Shown here one piece after another: positions 16,527 through 24,514 of a stretch of DNA of 64,000 bases (within the stretch, counting starts at the first letter, position 1; every line of letters starts with the position of its first letter). Under the pieces are notes generated by a model. It was given only the letters and a program-made list of their open reading frames with translations. It was not told where the DNA came from and did not search any database. A program made the position numbers and the translations under genes. Origin of the DNA: Heyndrickxia sporothermodurans (lineage in GTDB: Bacteria; Bacillota; Bacilli; Bacillales; Bacillaceae_C); contig CP066701.1 of NCBI GenBank assembly GCA_016756695.1, positions 2,552,001 through 2,616,000 of the forward strand. Direction: 5' to 3'.

Positions 16527-17790
16527 ATGGATTTTAAACAAAATCAGAAAATTAATCAAGTCACCGAAAAAACACTCGTTGTAGGGATCGATATCGCAAA
16601 GCGGACACATTACGCTTGCTTTGTAGACGATCGTGGCCGGGTGCTCCAAAAGTCTTTCTCAGTTTATCAATCTAATAACGGCTTTGAGTATTTATATCAA
16701 CGTATTTTGACTGAAATGAAAGAAAGCGAAAAGACAGAAGTCATTGTCGGGATTGAACCTACTGGCCATTACTGGCTAAATTTAGCCTATTTCCTTGAAG
16801 AACGAGGCATTTCCTTAGTCATGACGAATCCGATGCATGTCAAACGGTCAAAAGAGTTGGATGACAATCTGCCAACCAAACATGACCGTAAAGATGCACT
16901 GGTAATCGCTCGTCTTGTAAAGGATGGACGCTTTAGTTATCCGCGAATCCTCAAAGGGATGGAAGCTGAACTTCGTGCTGGTTCTACATTCCGTAGTAAA
17001 TTGACTGAGGAGCTAGGAGCCGTCAAAAACATGATAATTCGCTGGTTAGATCGCTATTTTCCAGAGTTCGTTCAAGTATTTCCGTCATTCGGAAAAATGG
17101 CTATGGCCGCACTTGAATGCACTCCATTTCCAAGTGATCTTCACCAGAAACACCCGGATGAAGTGTTATCCCTTTATCGAAAGGTCGAGGGACTAAAATC
17201 CCCCAAAGACCAAAAGCAGTGCGCCTTATCGAAGTCATGACTAGCTCTATCGGAGTAACGGAAGGATGTGAGAGATACCGTATTGAAATAGCCACACTTG
17301 TCCGCCGTTACCACCAGCTAGAAAAAGATATTGAGGGTATTACGGAGCGCTTAGTTGAGCTTGTAAAAATGTCAGTAGAATACGAATGGCTGTCAACGGT
17401 ACCAGGGCTTGGAGATACGACAATCGTTGACCTATTAGCTGAAATCGGAAGTTTTTCACACTACGAAGATCCACGCCAACTAATCAAACTCGCGGGATTA
17501 ACGTTACGTGAAAATTCCTCTGGTATGCACAAAGGGCAAAAAGAATCTCTAAACGGGGTAGAAGAAAGCTACGCGCTCTCCTGTTCCGAGTCATGATGCC
17601 GATGATCCGCCACAATGAAGCTTTTAGAAAGCTACATGAGTATTACACGAACCGTCAGGTTAATCCTTTACGCAAGAAACAATCCATCGTGGTTCTATGC
17701 GGTAAACTGTTAAAAGTATTACATGGAATTAGCACTAAGCACAAAGCGTTTGACGCACAGCGAATGATGAGGATATTCCAAGTCTCTTAG
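16527..17790 (+). pseudogene. IS110 DEDD transposase (copy 1), frameshifted
   Basis: ATG 16527 follows AAGGAGGA. The N-terminal RuvC-like domain is intact: VVGIDIAKRTHYACFV (Asp), VGIEPTGHYW (Glu) and NLPTKHDRKDALVIARLV (Asp residues). The frame is lost at a C5 run near 17200. The C-terminal PF02371-type domain follows in other frames: STVPGLGDTTIVDLLAEIGS, then LIKLAGLTLRENSSG with the region of the catalytic Ser. It is broken again near 17540, and MIRHNEAFRKLHEYY follows. An intact product would be about 420 aa. Copy 2 carries partly different indels, so sequencing or assembly error in repeats should be considered. Confidence 0.85.
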
Positions 17791-17799
17791 AGGCGACTT

Positions 17800-18170
17800 A
17801 AATCCCTACAGCCCCTTAACTAGACCTAGACAACAGGATGACACGGAGAAGCTGGCATTATTTTCACCATTCGACCTAGAGTCCCTATAGGAGCTTCGCT
17901 AGCCTCTGCCTTATGACTAGACCGAACGAAGGAATGTAGGCACATAGATGCCCAGAGACATGGGAGGGTACGTCATCATAAGCTACGCAGAGATCCATTG
18001 TGCATCGTATAATTCCCTATCACTACTTTCCATCATTATCCAGTAGTGACCGCGTAGCGTACCTATTTATTGGAATAGTTTCACATATTATGAAAATAAA
18101 GTTAGGGTCCGTGTCGAAAAATATTTTTTTGACACCCTACCAACGGGTCAAACCGTTGATGTATCAACAT
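17800..18170 (+). ncRNA. Candidate IS110 bridge RNA region (copy 1)
   Basis: About 370 nt with no ORF, conserved base for base in both IS copies and with several potential stems. In IS1111-type members the guide (bridge) RNA is encoded next to the right end. The octamer TATAGGAG at 17886-17893 equals the left junction sequence of this copy (16402-16409), as a target guide would. The assignment is inference; neither the fold nor a promoter is proven. Confidence 0.35.
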
Positions 18171-18323
18171 TTATAGAGGGAGTAATCTTAGGCAAAAACT
18201 CACCTCAAATCCAACAATTGGAAATAGAAACATCATGAGCTATAATTCCCTCAACAACTTCGTTCTATTCATCTGATATTAAGCTAGTCCTGGCTTATAT
18301 CGGCCGGACTAACTTAGAGCAAG

Positions 18324-18360
18324 AAAAAAATGCTAAGCCCGTCACATCAAAGACTTAGCG
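18324..18360 (-). terminator. Terminator of amidase operon
   Basis: On the minus strand, stem CGCTAAG / CTTAGCA followed by TTTTTTT, about 85 nt past the last stop codon. Confidence 0.65.
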
Positions 18361-18443
18361 TATATTTTGTTCATCCAGCCTAGTTATCCATTTTGATAAA
18401 ACTTTAACGTGCTCGCAGTCAAGCAACCGTTTTCCCAACGAAA

Positions 18444-18569
18444 CTACACATTTTCAATAATAATCCTTTGTGCTGTTCTCAGGTTGCGTTTTACAGTTCT
18501 CAACACATTTTCTTCTTCTGCGTAAGCACCTACTTGCACACCGTCAACAATTACACGTTTAATAGCCAT
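18444..18569 (-). CDS. Small SPOR-like protein (detached amidase repeat)
   Basis: A 41-aa ORF: MAIKRVIVDGVQVGAYAEEE then NVLRTVKRNLRTAQRIIIEN. The DGVQVGAYAEEENV pattern resembles the SPOR-type peptidoglycan-binding repeats at the C-terminus of CwlC/CwlB spore amidases. Its ATG lies inside the end of the amidase gene (the amidase stop is within ATGGCTATTAA), so it would be translated by coupling. It may act as a separate wall-binding subunit or be the remainder of a C-terminal domain split off by a frame change. The SPOR assignment rests on pattern only. Confidence 0.5.
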   Translation of the reverse strand: MAIKRVIVDGVQVGAYAEEENVLRTVKRNLRTAQRIIIENV

Positions 18570-19143
18570 ATTTGCTTTTCAGATTAGTCGATTTTCTCTT
18601 CAAATTAAACGCGCGTGCTAACCCATTAACATGCCCTTGGGCAACCGCTTGCCGCCAATTCGGGTCTCTTAATTTTTGGGCATCGCTTGCATGATCAATA
18701 AATCCGTTCTCCGTTAATAAAGCGGGCATTCTGGTTTCTCGCAGTACATGGAAATCGGCCTTTTTTTTACCACGGTTATGCAAGTTATTTACTTTGACAA
18801 TTTCTTCATGCATAATGTCCCGAATTAACGCTGTTCTCGATGAATCAGACAAACTGTTATGAATATAATCTTCATACCCATGAGCTGAACCGTTAAATGC
18901 ATTAACGTGGATGGATAGAAAATAATCTGCACCCCAAGCATTCGCATCATCTGTACGTTCTTTCAAGCTGCGCGTAATATCTGCTGTTCTACTCATTTTA
19001 ATTTGCAGGCCTTCATAATGGTTTTCCAAGAGATTTCGGATGCTATGGGAAATATTTAAGGTAATTTCTTTTTCCTGCATCCCATTGCCAATAGCTCCTG
19101 GGTCCACTCCCCCGTGACCAGGATCTAAATATAATTTAAACAT
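18559..19143 (-). CDS. N-acetylmuramoyl-L-alanine amidase, CwlC-like
   Basis: A 194-aa amidase_3 domain. ATG 19143 has GAGGTGG upstream. Zinc ligands and catalytic residues are visible: DPGHGGVDPGA (His), EKEITLN (Glu), FLSIHVNAFNG (His) and LLTENGFIDH (catalytic Glu). It has no signal peptide, as in CwlC, which hydrolyses mother-cell peptidoglycan late in sporulation. The usual C-terminal SPOR repeats are missing; an overlapping 41-aa ORF carries such a sequence. A sigma-K-like promoter at 19164-19191 fits mother-cell expression. Confidence 0.85.
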   Translation of the reverse strand: MFKLYLDPGHGGVDPGAIGNGMQEKEITLNISHSIRNLLENHYEGLQIKMSRTADITRSLKERTDDANAWGADYFLSIHVNAFNGSAHGYEDYIHNSLSDSSRTALIRDIMHEEIVKVNNLHNRGKKKADFHVLRETRMPALLTENGFIDHASDAQKLRDPNWRQAVAQGHVNGLARAFNLKRKSTNLKSKYGY

Positions 19144-19163
19144 TTTACACCACCTCGTACAAA

Positions 19164-19191
19164 TACAATATGATCGAAGAGTAACGGAGGT
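19164..19191 (-). promoter_or_regulatory. Sigma-K-like promoter of amidase
   Basis: On the minus strand ACC (complement of 19189-19191), a 16-nt spacer and CATATTGTA (complement of 19164-19172), a full match to CATAnnnTA. The leader would be short, about 13 nt. Confidence 0.5.
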
Positions 19192-19507
19192 ATAGGCATT
19201 CGTCTGAGGTACATATAAAAATAGGTGATGATAGGCATTACATTTCATTGAATCAGATGATTTATTTTAAAGCTAAGAAATTTTCCAAATGCGAGACCAT
19301 ATGTATGAGCAGCAGGAATTAATGTTCCATATTTTTCGTGGGTCAGGCAAACTCTTGTTCATCTAGACAGTAGGCTGATTGATTATTGATGCTTCTTTCT
19401 TAACAAAACACCTAAGTGATTCTCTGTGCATATACTGTATCATTACTACAGGATTATGATTAAATACAACTCAATCCATACATAAAATAATCAAGGAGAG
19501 GTTAATT
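19192..19507. other. Intergenic region with sigma-K-like promoter of the 19508 gene
   Basis: ACC at 19410-19412, a 16-nt spacer and CATATACTG at 19429-19437 (one mismatch to CATAnnnTA) point toward the gene at 19508. The remaining sequence shows no gene or repeat. Confidence 0.4.
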
Positions 19508-19960
19508 TTGAAAATTCCAAAGACAGCCAAAGTTAGTATCCCCTTTCCATCCGTATGGGGGATTGATGCTTCTATTGCGGGGAGATCCATTATTAGAGGT
19601 ATACTTACCATTGATTCCATTGTAGACAACAAAGTAGTAGGTACAGTTAATTTTCGTGGTATACCTATTCCGATTAATGGGTATTGGGACGAAAGCGCTA
19701 AACAAATAAGTTTCGATTCACCATATGCCTCCTTTTTTGGCAACTTGACAATATTTGATGAGACCGCTATAAGCATTCTGCATTTCGTTTTAAGTGGACG
19801 GTTTATAACGAAACCTCCCTCTTTGCTGGCTGGTGAATATGGAAATTGGATTGCTACAACCTTTACAACCCGTTTGGGACCTCCCATATATACTAGTGTT
19901 TTACCACCTGCTGGTGCCTTTTCAGTCTCAAGTATGCTCTTGGGACAGCAATTGTTTTAA
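19508..19960 (+). CDS. Unknown protein, probable late sporulation
   Basis: A 150-aa protein. TTG 19508 follows AAGGAGAGG at good distance. The sequence is rich in beta-forming and small residues (VSIPFPSVWGIDASIAG, VVGTVNFRGIPIPINGYWD, LLAGEYGNWIATTFTTRL) and ends with a hydrophobic Ser/Gly stretch. There is no signal peptide and no catalytic motif. A sigma-K-like promoter upstream and the sporulation cargo suggest a coat or spore-surface protein. I do not recognise the family. Confidence 0.65.
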   Translation: MKIPKTAKVSIPFPSVWGIDASIAGRSIIRGILTIDSIVDNKVVGTVNFRGIPIPINGYWDESAKQISFDSPYASFFGNLTIFDETAISILHFVLSGRFITKPPSLLAGEYGNWIATTFTTRLGPPIYTSVLPPAGAFSVSSMLLGQQLF

Positions 19961-19978
19961 TTAGACCATGACTTTATA

Positions 19979-20020
19979 AAAACAACCTTCCTTTGTGATT
20001 GACTAAGGTTGTTTTTTATA
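19979..20020 (+). terminator. Rho-independent terminator
   Basis: Stem AAAAACAACCTT / AAGGTTGTTTTT followed by Ts, just after the 19508 gene. Confidence 0.8.
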
Positions 20021-20214
20021 AAGTGTTCTCGAAAAATACAGCCTTGCTTTAAATCTGAGTTTAGGGTATATCTCCGTTAAAATGTACTCGGAACCCTTTG
20101 ATGATCGTGCCTAGTTAGATAAACAAATATTGATACTTCCTTATAGAAATAGCCTGCTTGGTTAGGTACGTTGTTTCACAATCCCCGGAAATTTTTAATA
20201 TAAGTAATGAATGC

Positions 20215-20790
20215 TTATTTTTTTCCTTCCGATAGCTTTCTATATAAAGAAGCTCTAGATACATTTGTAATTTCACAAATTTGATTTACAGTCATATTTC
20301 CTTCTTTATATAGCTTTACTGCATAATTCATTCCTGCGTGATTTTTATGATATTTCTTTAACCGTCCTTTAAACTTTCCTTCTTTCTTTGCGAGCTCAAT
20401 TCCTTCACGCTGACGCATACGAATAAGGTCTCGCTCTAATTGGTTAACACCAGCCATTACCGTAATTAAGAATTGGCTATATGGATTATCTTCTGATAAA
20501 TCTAGCCATGTATCCTTAAGTGATTTTAAGCGTGCCTTTTTATTTCGTATTAAATCAATCAATTCAAATAAATCTTGCGTACTTCGAGTGATCCGAGTTA
20601 AATCTGTAACATAAATAATGTCACCTTCCTGTAAATCCTCTAACATTTTTTGAAGTTGTTCACGATCTTTTGTGGCTCCTGAAATTTTTTCTTCATAAAT
20701 AATATCCATTCCAATTTCGTTCAATTGCCGAAATTGCCTTGAAGGATTTTGGCTAATCGGACTGACGCGTACATAACCGATTTTCTGCAA
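20215..20790 (-). CDS. tnpR: Serine resolvase TnpR of the Tn1546-like element
   Basis: A 191-aa serine recombinase. TTG 20790 follows GAGGTG. The N-terminal resolvase domain has YVRVSPISQNPSRQ with the nucleophilic Ser, DIIYVTDLTRITRSTQDL and GVNQLERDLIRMRQREG; the C-terminal helix-turn-helix is MTVNQICEITNVSRASLYRK. Its length equals that of Tn1546 ORF2. It is divergent from tnpA; the res site that should lie between them is now split by the Tn552-like insertion. It would resolve cointegrates formed by TnpA. Confidence 0.88.
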   Translation of the reverse strand: MQKIGYVRVSPISQNPSRQFRQLNEIGMDIIYEEKISGATKDREQLQKMLEDLQEGDIIYVTDLTRITRSTQDLFELIDLIRNKKARLKSLKDTWLDLSEDNPYSQFLITVMAGVNQLERDLIRMRQREGIELAKKEGKFKGRLKKYHKNHAGMNYAVKLYKEGNMTVNQICEITNVSRASLYRKLSEGKK

Positions 20791-20911
20791 AATTTCACCT
20801 CGTTTTTGAGACAAGTCTTATGAGACACTCTTAACTATGATTTTATCAGTCTACTTGTCACTTTAGGAGTTATTTTGCACCTATTTCAATCGTTATCTTG
20901 CACTATAAGTA

Positions 20912-20961
20912 AATATAAAAAAGCCCAATTTCTCAGCATTAAAATTGAGAAATTGGGCTTT
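20912..20961. terminator. Terminator inside left end of Tn552-like element
   Basis: Long stem AAGCCCAATTTCTCA / TGAGAAATTGGGCTT with A-rich and T-rich flanks, following the ATPase gene (minus strand). Confidence 0.8.
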
Positions 20962-20983
20962 TATCGTTACTCTGGTTTAATAT

Positions 20984-21796
20984 TTACTTGATTCCGATTA
21001 CTAAACTGTCTCGTGCGGCTTCAACAACTTCCGTTGTTATTGTTTCAAGCTTATTAATTTCGAGTATTCTTTCAATTTGAGTGAATAGTCTCTGTATGAG
21101 CCTAAAGTTCCCTCCAGTAATCTTTATTATGCTGGTTATTGCTTCATAATCGGAAAAGTCTTCAAGCTTTATAGAAAGTCCTAACTCTTCCCATTTATAC
21201 TCTAGAATATGATGAGTTTCATCTTTACTTAGTTTATCAAATTCATGAGCAAATCCAATTCTAGAGTAGAGTTGAGGATATCGAGCTAATCGCTTCTCAA
21301 TGCCAGGCATTCCAATTAATATCATTGCCAAGTCATTTCGATCATAGATATCTCTAAGCTGTTCTAAATTTTGCACTTTTAGTCTGTCTATTTCATCAAC
21401 AATAATCAAGTCAATACCTTCATAAGCGTTAGTGGTGTAATCTTCTTCTTCTCCTTTAGTGAGTACTTTATACATAGTTCTTACCATATTCATTCTGTAT
21501 TCAATAAGATTAATCTGTTCAGTCATTTTAGTCGCTCGTACTGCTGGAGCTGTATAAAAAATTGTTCTAGCTTCAAGTATCTTTTCATCTGCATCTAGGC
21601 CAATATTTTTTGCTGTTTTATAAGCTATTTGTTTTTCGATGGAATCCCAATTCGAATAGTACCTTGAAGACAATGTTTTTCCTACACCCGGTAATCCATA
21701 ACAAATACCTATATATTTGTATCTAATACATGCATCACAGAACTCGGCAAACCTCTTATATTCTTTTGTTTCAATAAATTTTTGCCCTTTATTCAT
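20984..21796 (-). CDS. Transposition ATP-binding protein, TniB/Tn552 p271-like
   Basis: A 270-aa AAA ATPase, close to the 271 aa of the Tn552 protein. Walker A is GLPGVGKTLSS (residues 34-44) and Walker B is DLIIVDEIDRL. An arginine-finger-type region (RYPQLYSRIGF) and a C-terminal TniB-like segment (ITGGNFRLIQRLFTQIERIL) follow. It regulates target choice and activates the DDE transposase in Mu/Tn7/Tn5053-type systems. It overlaps the transposase gene by 8 nt, so the two are translationally coupled. Confidence 0.88.
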   Translation of the reverse strand: MNKGQKFIETKEYKRFAEFCDACIRYKYIGICYGLPGVGKTLSSRYYSNWDSIEKQIAYKTAKNIGLDADEKILEARTIFYTAPAVRATKMTEQINLIEYRMNMVRTMYKVLTKGEEEDYTTNAYEGIDLIIVDEIDRLKVQNLEQLRDIYDRNDLAMILIGMPGIEKRLARYPQLYSRIGFAHEFDKLSKDETHHILEYKWEELGLSIKLEDFSDYEAITSIIKITGGNFRLIQRLFTQIERILEINKLETITTEVVEAARDSLVIGIK

Positions 21797-23237
21797 TGAA
21801 ATACCTCTTTAGTTTCGGCTTTTTAGAATTAGGTTCATTCGTTTTATTCCCTAGCTCGTGTTGCTTTGATAAGACAATTTCTTCTGCAACTGTTTTTCCA
21901 GAATCAAGTTGTTTTTTTAGATTTCTCCGTACTTTATTTCGTGCTGAAACAATTTCTTTTAAATCTACTGTATAATCTGAAATCTCAGGGGAAATAGCAG
22001 TACATAGATATTTATCTTGATAAAACACTCGAATCTCCGCAATGTCTCTAGGATCATAACGAATAATGACTGTTTCACCAACGTATGCAGCTAGGTTTGT
22101 ATCTAAATATCTCAATCCTTGAAAATGAATACCATCAGAATGAACCTTCCTTGGTTTTGCTACATTTAGCAATAATAAATCAAGACATTCCAAACTCTCA
22201 GGCATATTGGGAAGAAATCCAGAATTATTCCACGCCTGTATCGGTTCTTTTTTTGTTGTACCATGAACCCTATGATGGTAATTATATATGATGAAATTCA
22301 ATAATTTTTCATCTAATTCCTTTAGGGTAAGAAGTGGAGTAGTAGTCTGATTCCCCAAGTATCCAGACAAATCTTGTAAAAACAATTGATTAACAGTTAA
22401 AAAGAATCTTTCTATTTTCCCTCGTCCTCTTGGAACACCAATTGCGGAAAAGACTAGATTAATTTTTAAATCAATTGCTACTTGCTCCAAATGGTTGGAC
22501 GTAAAATCACTTCCATGGTCTGTATAAAAAATTTCTGGTATACCGCATATTTGCCAATCAGGATTATTTTTCCTCCATATTGCTTGATGTAAGACCAATG
22601 ATGTGTTTATGGCAGAGGGATTTTGAAAAGTTAAGAAATACCCAGCAATTGCACGACTGTAATCATCTAAAATAATTGTTAGCCAAGGTCTTTCAGGTTT
22701 TCCTTTTTCATTTAAAACTATAATATCTAATGGAGTGTGATCAGCTTGCCAAATCTCATTGGGATAGCTTGATTCTCGTCGGTGAATTAAATCATATTGA
22801 TTGTCATATGCTTTTTGACCATCATGCGCTAACTTTTTCAAGCTTGGCGAAAGGGATTGCGATACCTTATAAACTTGATAATAACTCGGTTGTTGCCAGC
22901 CTTTTTTCTGACATTGCTCACAAATCATTCGATGAATAGACGTTAGTGAATTCCTTCTGTACTTCAAAATCAGTCGCTCAATTGCCACAACTACTTCTGA
23001 TTCTAAATGTATTTTGCCATCATCACTTCTTGTTTTTCGAATTAAACCTTTTAATCCGAATTTTTTATAATCTTGAATCCAGTATTGTAGGGTTCTTTTG
23101 GCAATGCCAGTTTCTTCTGTAATGGCCGTTAATCTTTTTTCGTTGATAAGATAAGGCGCAATAATTTTATACTTTACTACTGCTGCTTGCCGCTGTTCTT
23201 CTGAAAAAGCTGTTAATGGAGGTTGTTCATTTTGCAT
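21789..23237 (-). CDS. DDE transposase, Tn552 p480/Mu-type
   Basis: A 482-aa protein, close to the 480 aa of Tn552 p480. ATG 23237 with AAAGG upstream is preferred over TTG 23246. The N-terminal helix-turn-helix (ITEETGIAKRTLQYWIQDY) is followed by the integrase core: WQADHTPLDI (Asp), YTDHGSDFTSNH (Asp) and GRGKIERFF (Glu), and a C-terminal Mu-type beta domain (NLAAYVGETVIIRYDPRDI). All catalytic residues are present, so the element may be mobile. It works with the ATPase encoded directly downstream. Confidence 0.9.
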   Translation of the reverse strand: MQNEQPPLTAFSEEQRQAAVVKYKIIAPYLINEKRLTAITEETGIAKRTLQYWIQDYKKFGLKGLIRKTRSDDGKIHLESEVVVAIERLILKYRRNSLTSIHRMICEQCQKKGWQQPSYYQVYKVSQSLSPSLKKLAHDGQKAYDNQYDLIHRRESSYPNEIWQADHTPLDIIVLNEKGKPERPWLTIILDDYSRAIAGYFLTFQNPSAINTSLVLHQAIWRKNNPDWQICGIPEIFYTDHGSDFTSNHLEQVAIDLKINLVFSAIGVPRGRGKIERFFLTVNQLFLQDLSGYLGNQTTTPLLTLKELDEKLLNFIIYNYHHRVHGTTKKEPIQAWNNSGFLPNMPESLECLDLLLLNVAKPRKVHSDGIHFQGLRYLDTNLAAYVGETVIIRYDPRDIAEIRVFYQDKYLCTAISPEISDYTVDLKEIVSARNKVRRNLKKQLDSGKTVAEEIVLSKQHELGNKTNEPNSKKPKLKRYFNE

Positions 23238-23256
23238 AGATATCAACCTTTCCGAT

Positions 23257-23814
23257 TTATTGTTTTTCTAAATAGCGATAAATCGTAGTGCGAGACACAC
23301 CCCACTTTTCCGCAACATCTTTAATCGGTGTGCCACTTTCAATTAAAGCTTTCATCATTTCAATATCTTTTGAACCATACTTTTCCGGGCGTCCACCTAG
23401 ACGCCCACGTGCTTTTGCGGCTGCTCGTCCAGCAGCAGAGCGCTCCTCAATCAAATTACGTTCAAATTCCGCAAACGCTGCAAACAAGTGAAACATTAAT
23501 TGCCCCGTTGCATTGCTTTTGTCCATTGTTAAGTTTTCTTGCAGGCTATGAAAGCCAATACCTCTCTCATTTAAGTTGTTCACTATTTGAATTAAATCTT
23601 GCATATTGCGACCTAGTCGATCCAATCGCCAAACGACAATTGTATCGCCTTTACGTGCATACTTAAGAGCTTCTTCTAAACCGGGACGTTGTTTTTTTGT
23701 TCCACTCATTTTATCGTGAAAAATTTTTGTACAACCATGTTGCGTTAAAGCATCTGATTGCAAATCCAAATTTTGTAATCCTGTTGACACACGTGCATAT
23801 CCAATTAACACCAA
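23257..23814 (-). CDS. Serine resolvase of the Tn552-like element
   Basis: About 185 aa. Possible starts are TTG 23814 or GTG 23811 behind GAGGAAAG. The catalytic domain has IGYARVSTGLQNLDLQ with the Ser nucleophile, KMSGTKKQRPGLEEAL, VVWRLDRLGRNMQDL and FAEFERNLIEERSAAG; the C-terminal helix-turn-helix is IKDVAEKWGVSRTTIYRYL. It belongs to the Tn3/Hin-type resolvase/invertase family and is clearly different from the outer-element TnpR at 20215-20790. It resolves cointegrates of the inner transposon. Confidence 0.9.
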   Translation of the reverse strand: MVLIGYARVSTGLQNLDLQSDALTQHGCTKIFHDKMSGTKKQRPGLEEALKYARKGDTIVVWRLDRLGRNMQDLIQIVNNLNERGIGFHSLQENLTMDKSNATGQLMFHLFAAFAEFERNLIEERSAAGRAAAKARGRLGGRPEKYGSKDIEMMKALIESGTPIKDVAEKWGVSRTTIYRYLEKQ

Positions 23815-23820
23815 AATCAC

Positions 23821-24061
23821 TCTTTCCTCATTTTACCTTTGATTTCATTGTAACATAAGATGTTAAATATATGGTTAATGAACATAGATTAATGAACGGA
23901 GTTTTATTACATTCCAAACGGTAAAAAACGCCCCTTATAAATTAAAAAGGAGCGTGTTCAGAAAAGGACGAGTTTTGTTACAAGGGAATAAGAGGAATTC
24001 TATTCTAAATTAAATCAGTGTTCAAAATTTTTTATAAAGATACAGTTCATTTTTATCTTTC
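23821..24061. other. Resolvase-cadC intergenic region (candidate res site, terminator)
   Basis: Between divergent resolvase and cadC. Repeated TTAATGAAC blocks (about 23874-23897) next to the resolvase start are possible resolvase subsites. AACGCCCCTT / AAGGAGCGT near 23928-23957 forms a terminator-like stem. Nothing else is seen. Confidence 0.4.
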
Positions 24062-24128
24062 ATTCAATTATTCACTTGAATATTGGTGAATAAAAAAGGG
24101 TATACTATATTCAAGTAAATAATTGAAT
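24062..24128 (+). promoter_or_regulatory. cad promoter with two CadC-type operators
   Basis: TTGGTG (24083-24088), 17 nt, TATATT (24106-24111) form a sigma-A promoter. A 20-bp imperfect palindrome ATTCAA...ATTGAAT at 24109-24128 overlaps the -10. An inverted copy differing at one base lies at 24062-24081 before the -35. Both resemble known CadC/ArsR-family operators. Confidence 0.7.
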
Positions 24129-24145
24129 GAGAACGGAGAGAGAAA

Positions 24146-24514
24146 ATGAACAAGAAAGATACTTGTGAGATTTATTGTTATGACGAAGAAAAGGTCAATC
24201 GAATACAAAATGATTTACAAACAATTGATATTGTTAGTGTTACCCAAATTTTAAAATCTATCGCTGATGAAAATAGAGCGAAAATTACCTATGCTTTGTG
24301 TCAAGATGAAGAATTATGTGTATGTGATATAGCAAATATTATCGGTTCAACAGTTGCAAATGCTTCTAACCACTTACGAAAACTCCATAAGCAAGGGGTT
24401 GTGAAGTTTAGAAAAGAAGGAAAACTCGCGTTTTATTCGTTAGATGATGAAAATATCAAGCAGATAATGATGATTGCATTAGCACATAAAAAAGAGGTGA
24501 AGGTCAATGTCTGA
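24146..24514 (+). CDS. cadC: CadC, ArsR-family metal-responsive repressor
   Basis: A 122-aa winged-helix repressor with metal-sensing cysteines: Cys7 and Cys11 in the N-terminal arm (DTCEIYC) and the ELCVCDI motif in helix alpha3. The recognition helix is STVANASNHLRKLHKQG. It binds Cd(II), Pb(II) and Zn(II) and then releases the cad promoter, whose operators lie just upstream. It overlaps cadA by 8 nt. All ligand residues are present, so regulation should be intact even though cadA is frameshifted. Confidence 0.93.
   Translation: MNKKDTCEIYCYDEEKVNRIQNDLQTIDIVSVTQILKSIADENRAKITYALCQDEELCVCDIANIIGSTVANASNHLRKLHKQGVVKFRKEGKLAFYSLDDENIKQIMMIALAHKKEVKVNV

Larger units (their letters stand above)
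16406..18182 (+). mobile_element. IS110-family insertion sequence, copy 1 (1777 bp)
   Basis: Nearly identical to 58821-60594. Comparing the two copies sets the boundaries at the shared GGAG on either side: the left starts GGAGCATTCC and the right ends TATAGAGGGAG. There are no terminal inverted repeats, as expected for IS110. A 121-nt 5' leader, a DEDD transposase region and an unusually long 3' non-coding part of about 390 nt are shared. Copies differ by a few 1-2-nt indels and substitutions. Confidence 0.88.

Noticed and set aside
16527..17240. Programmed frameshifting at the C5 run of the IS110 transposase
   Set aside because: IS110 transposases are normally one frame, there is no slippery heptamer of the usual kind, and further indels downstream differ between the copies.
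20821..20855. GAGACAAGTCTTATGAGACAC as the end of the Tn552-like element
   Set aside because: The TGT...ACA ends with a perfect 7-bp duplication and paired internal repeats fit better; this motif is probably part of the outer res site.
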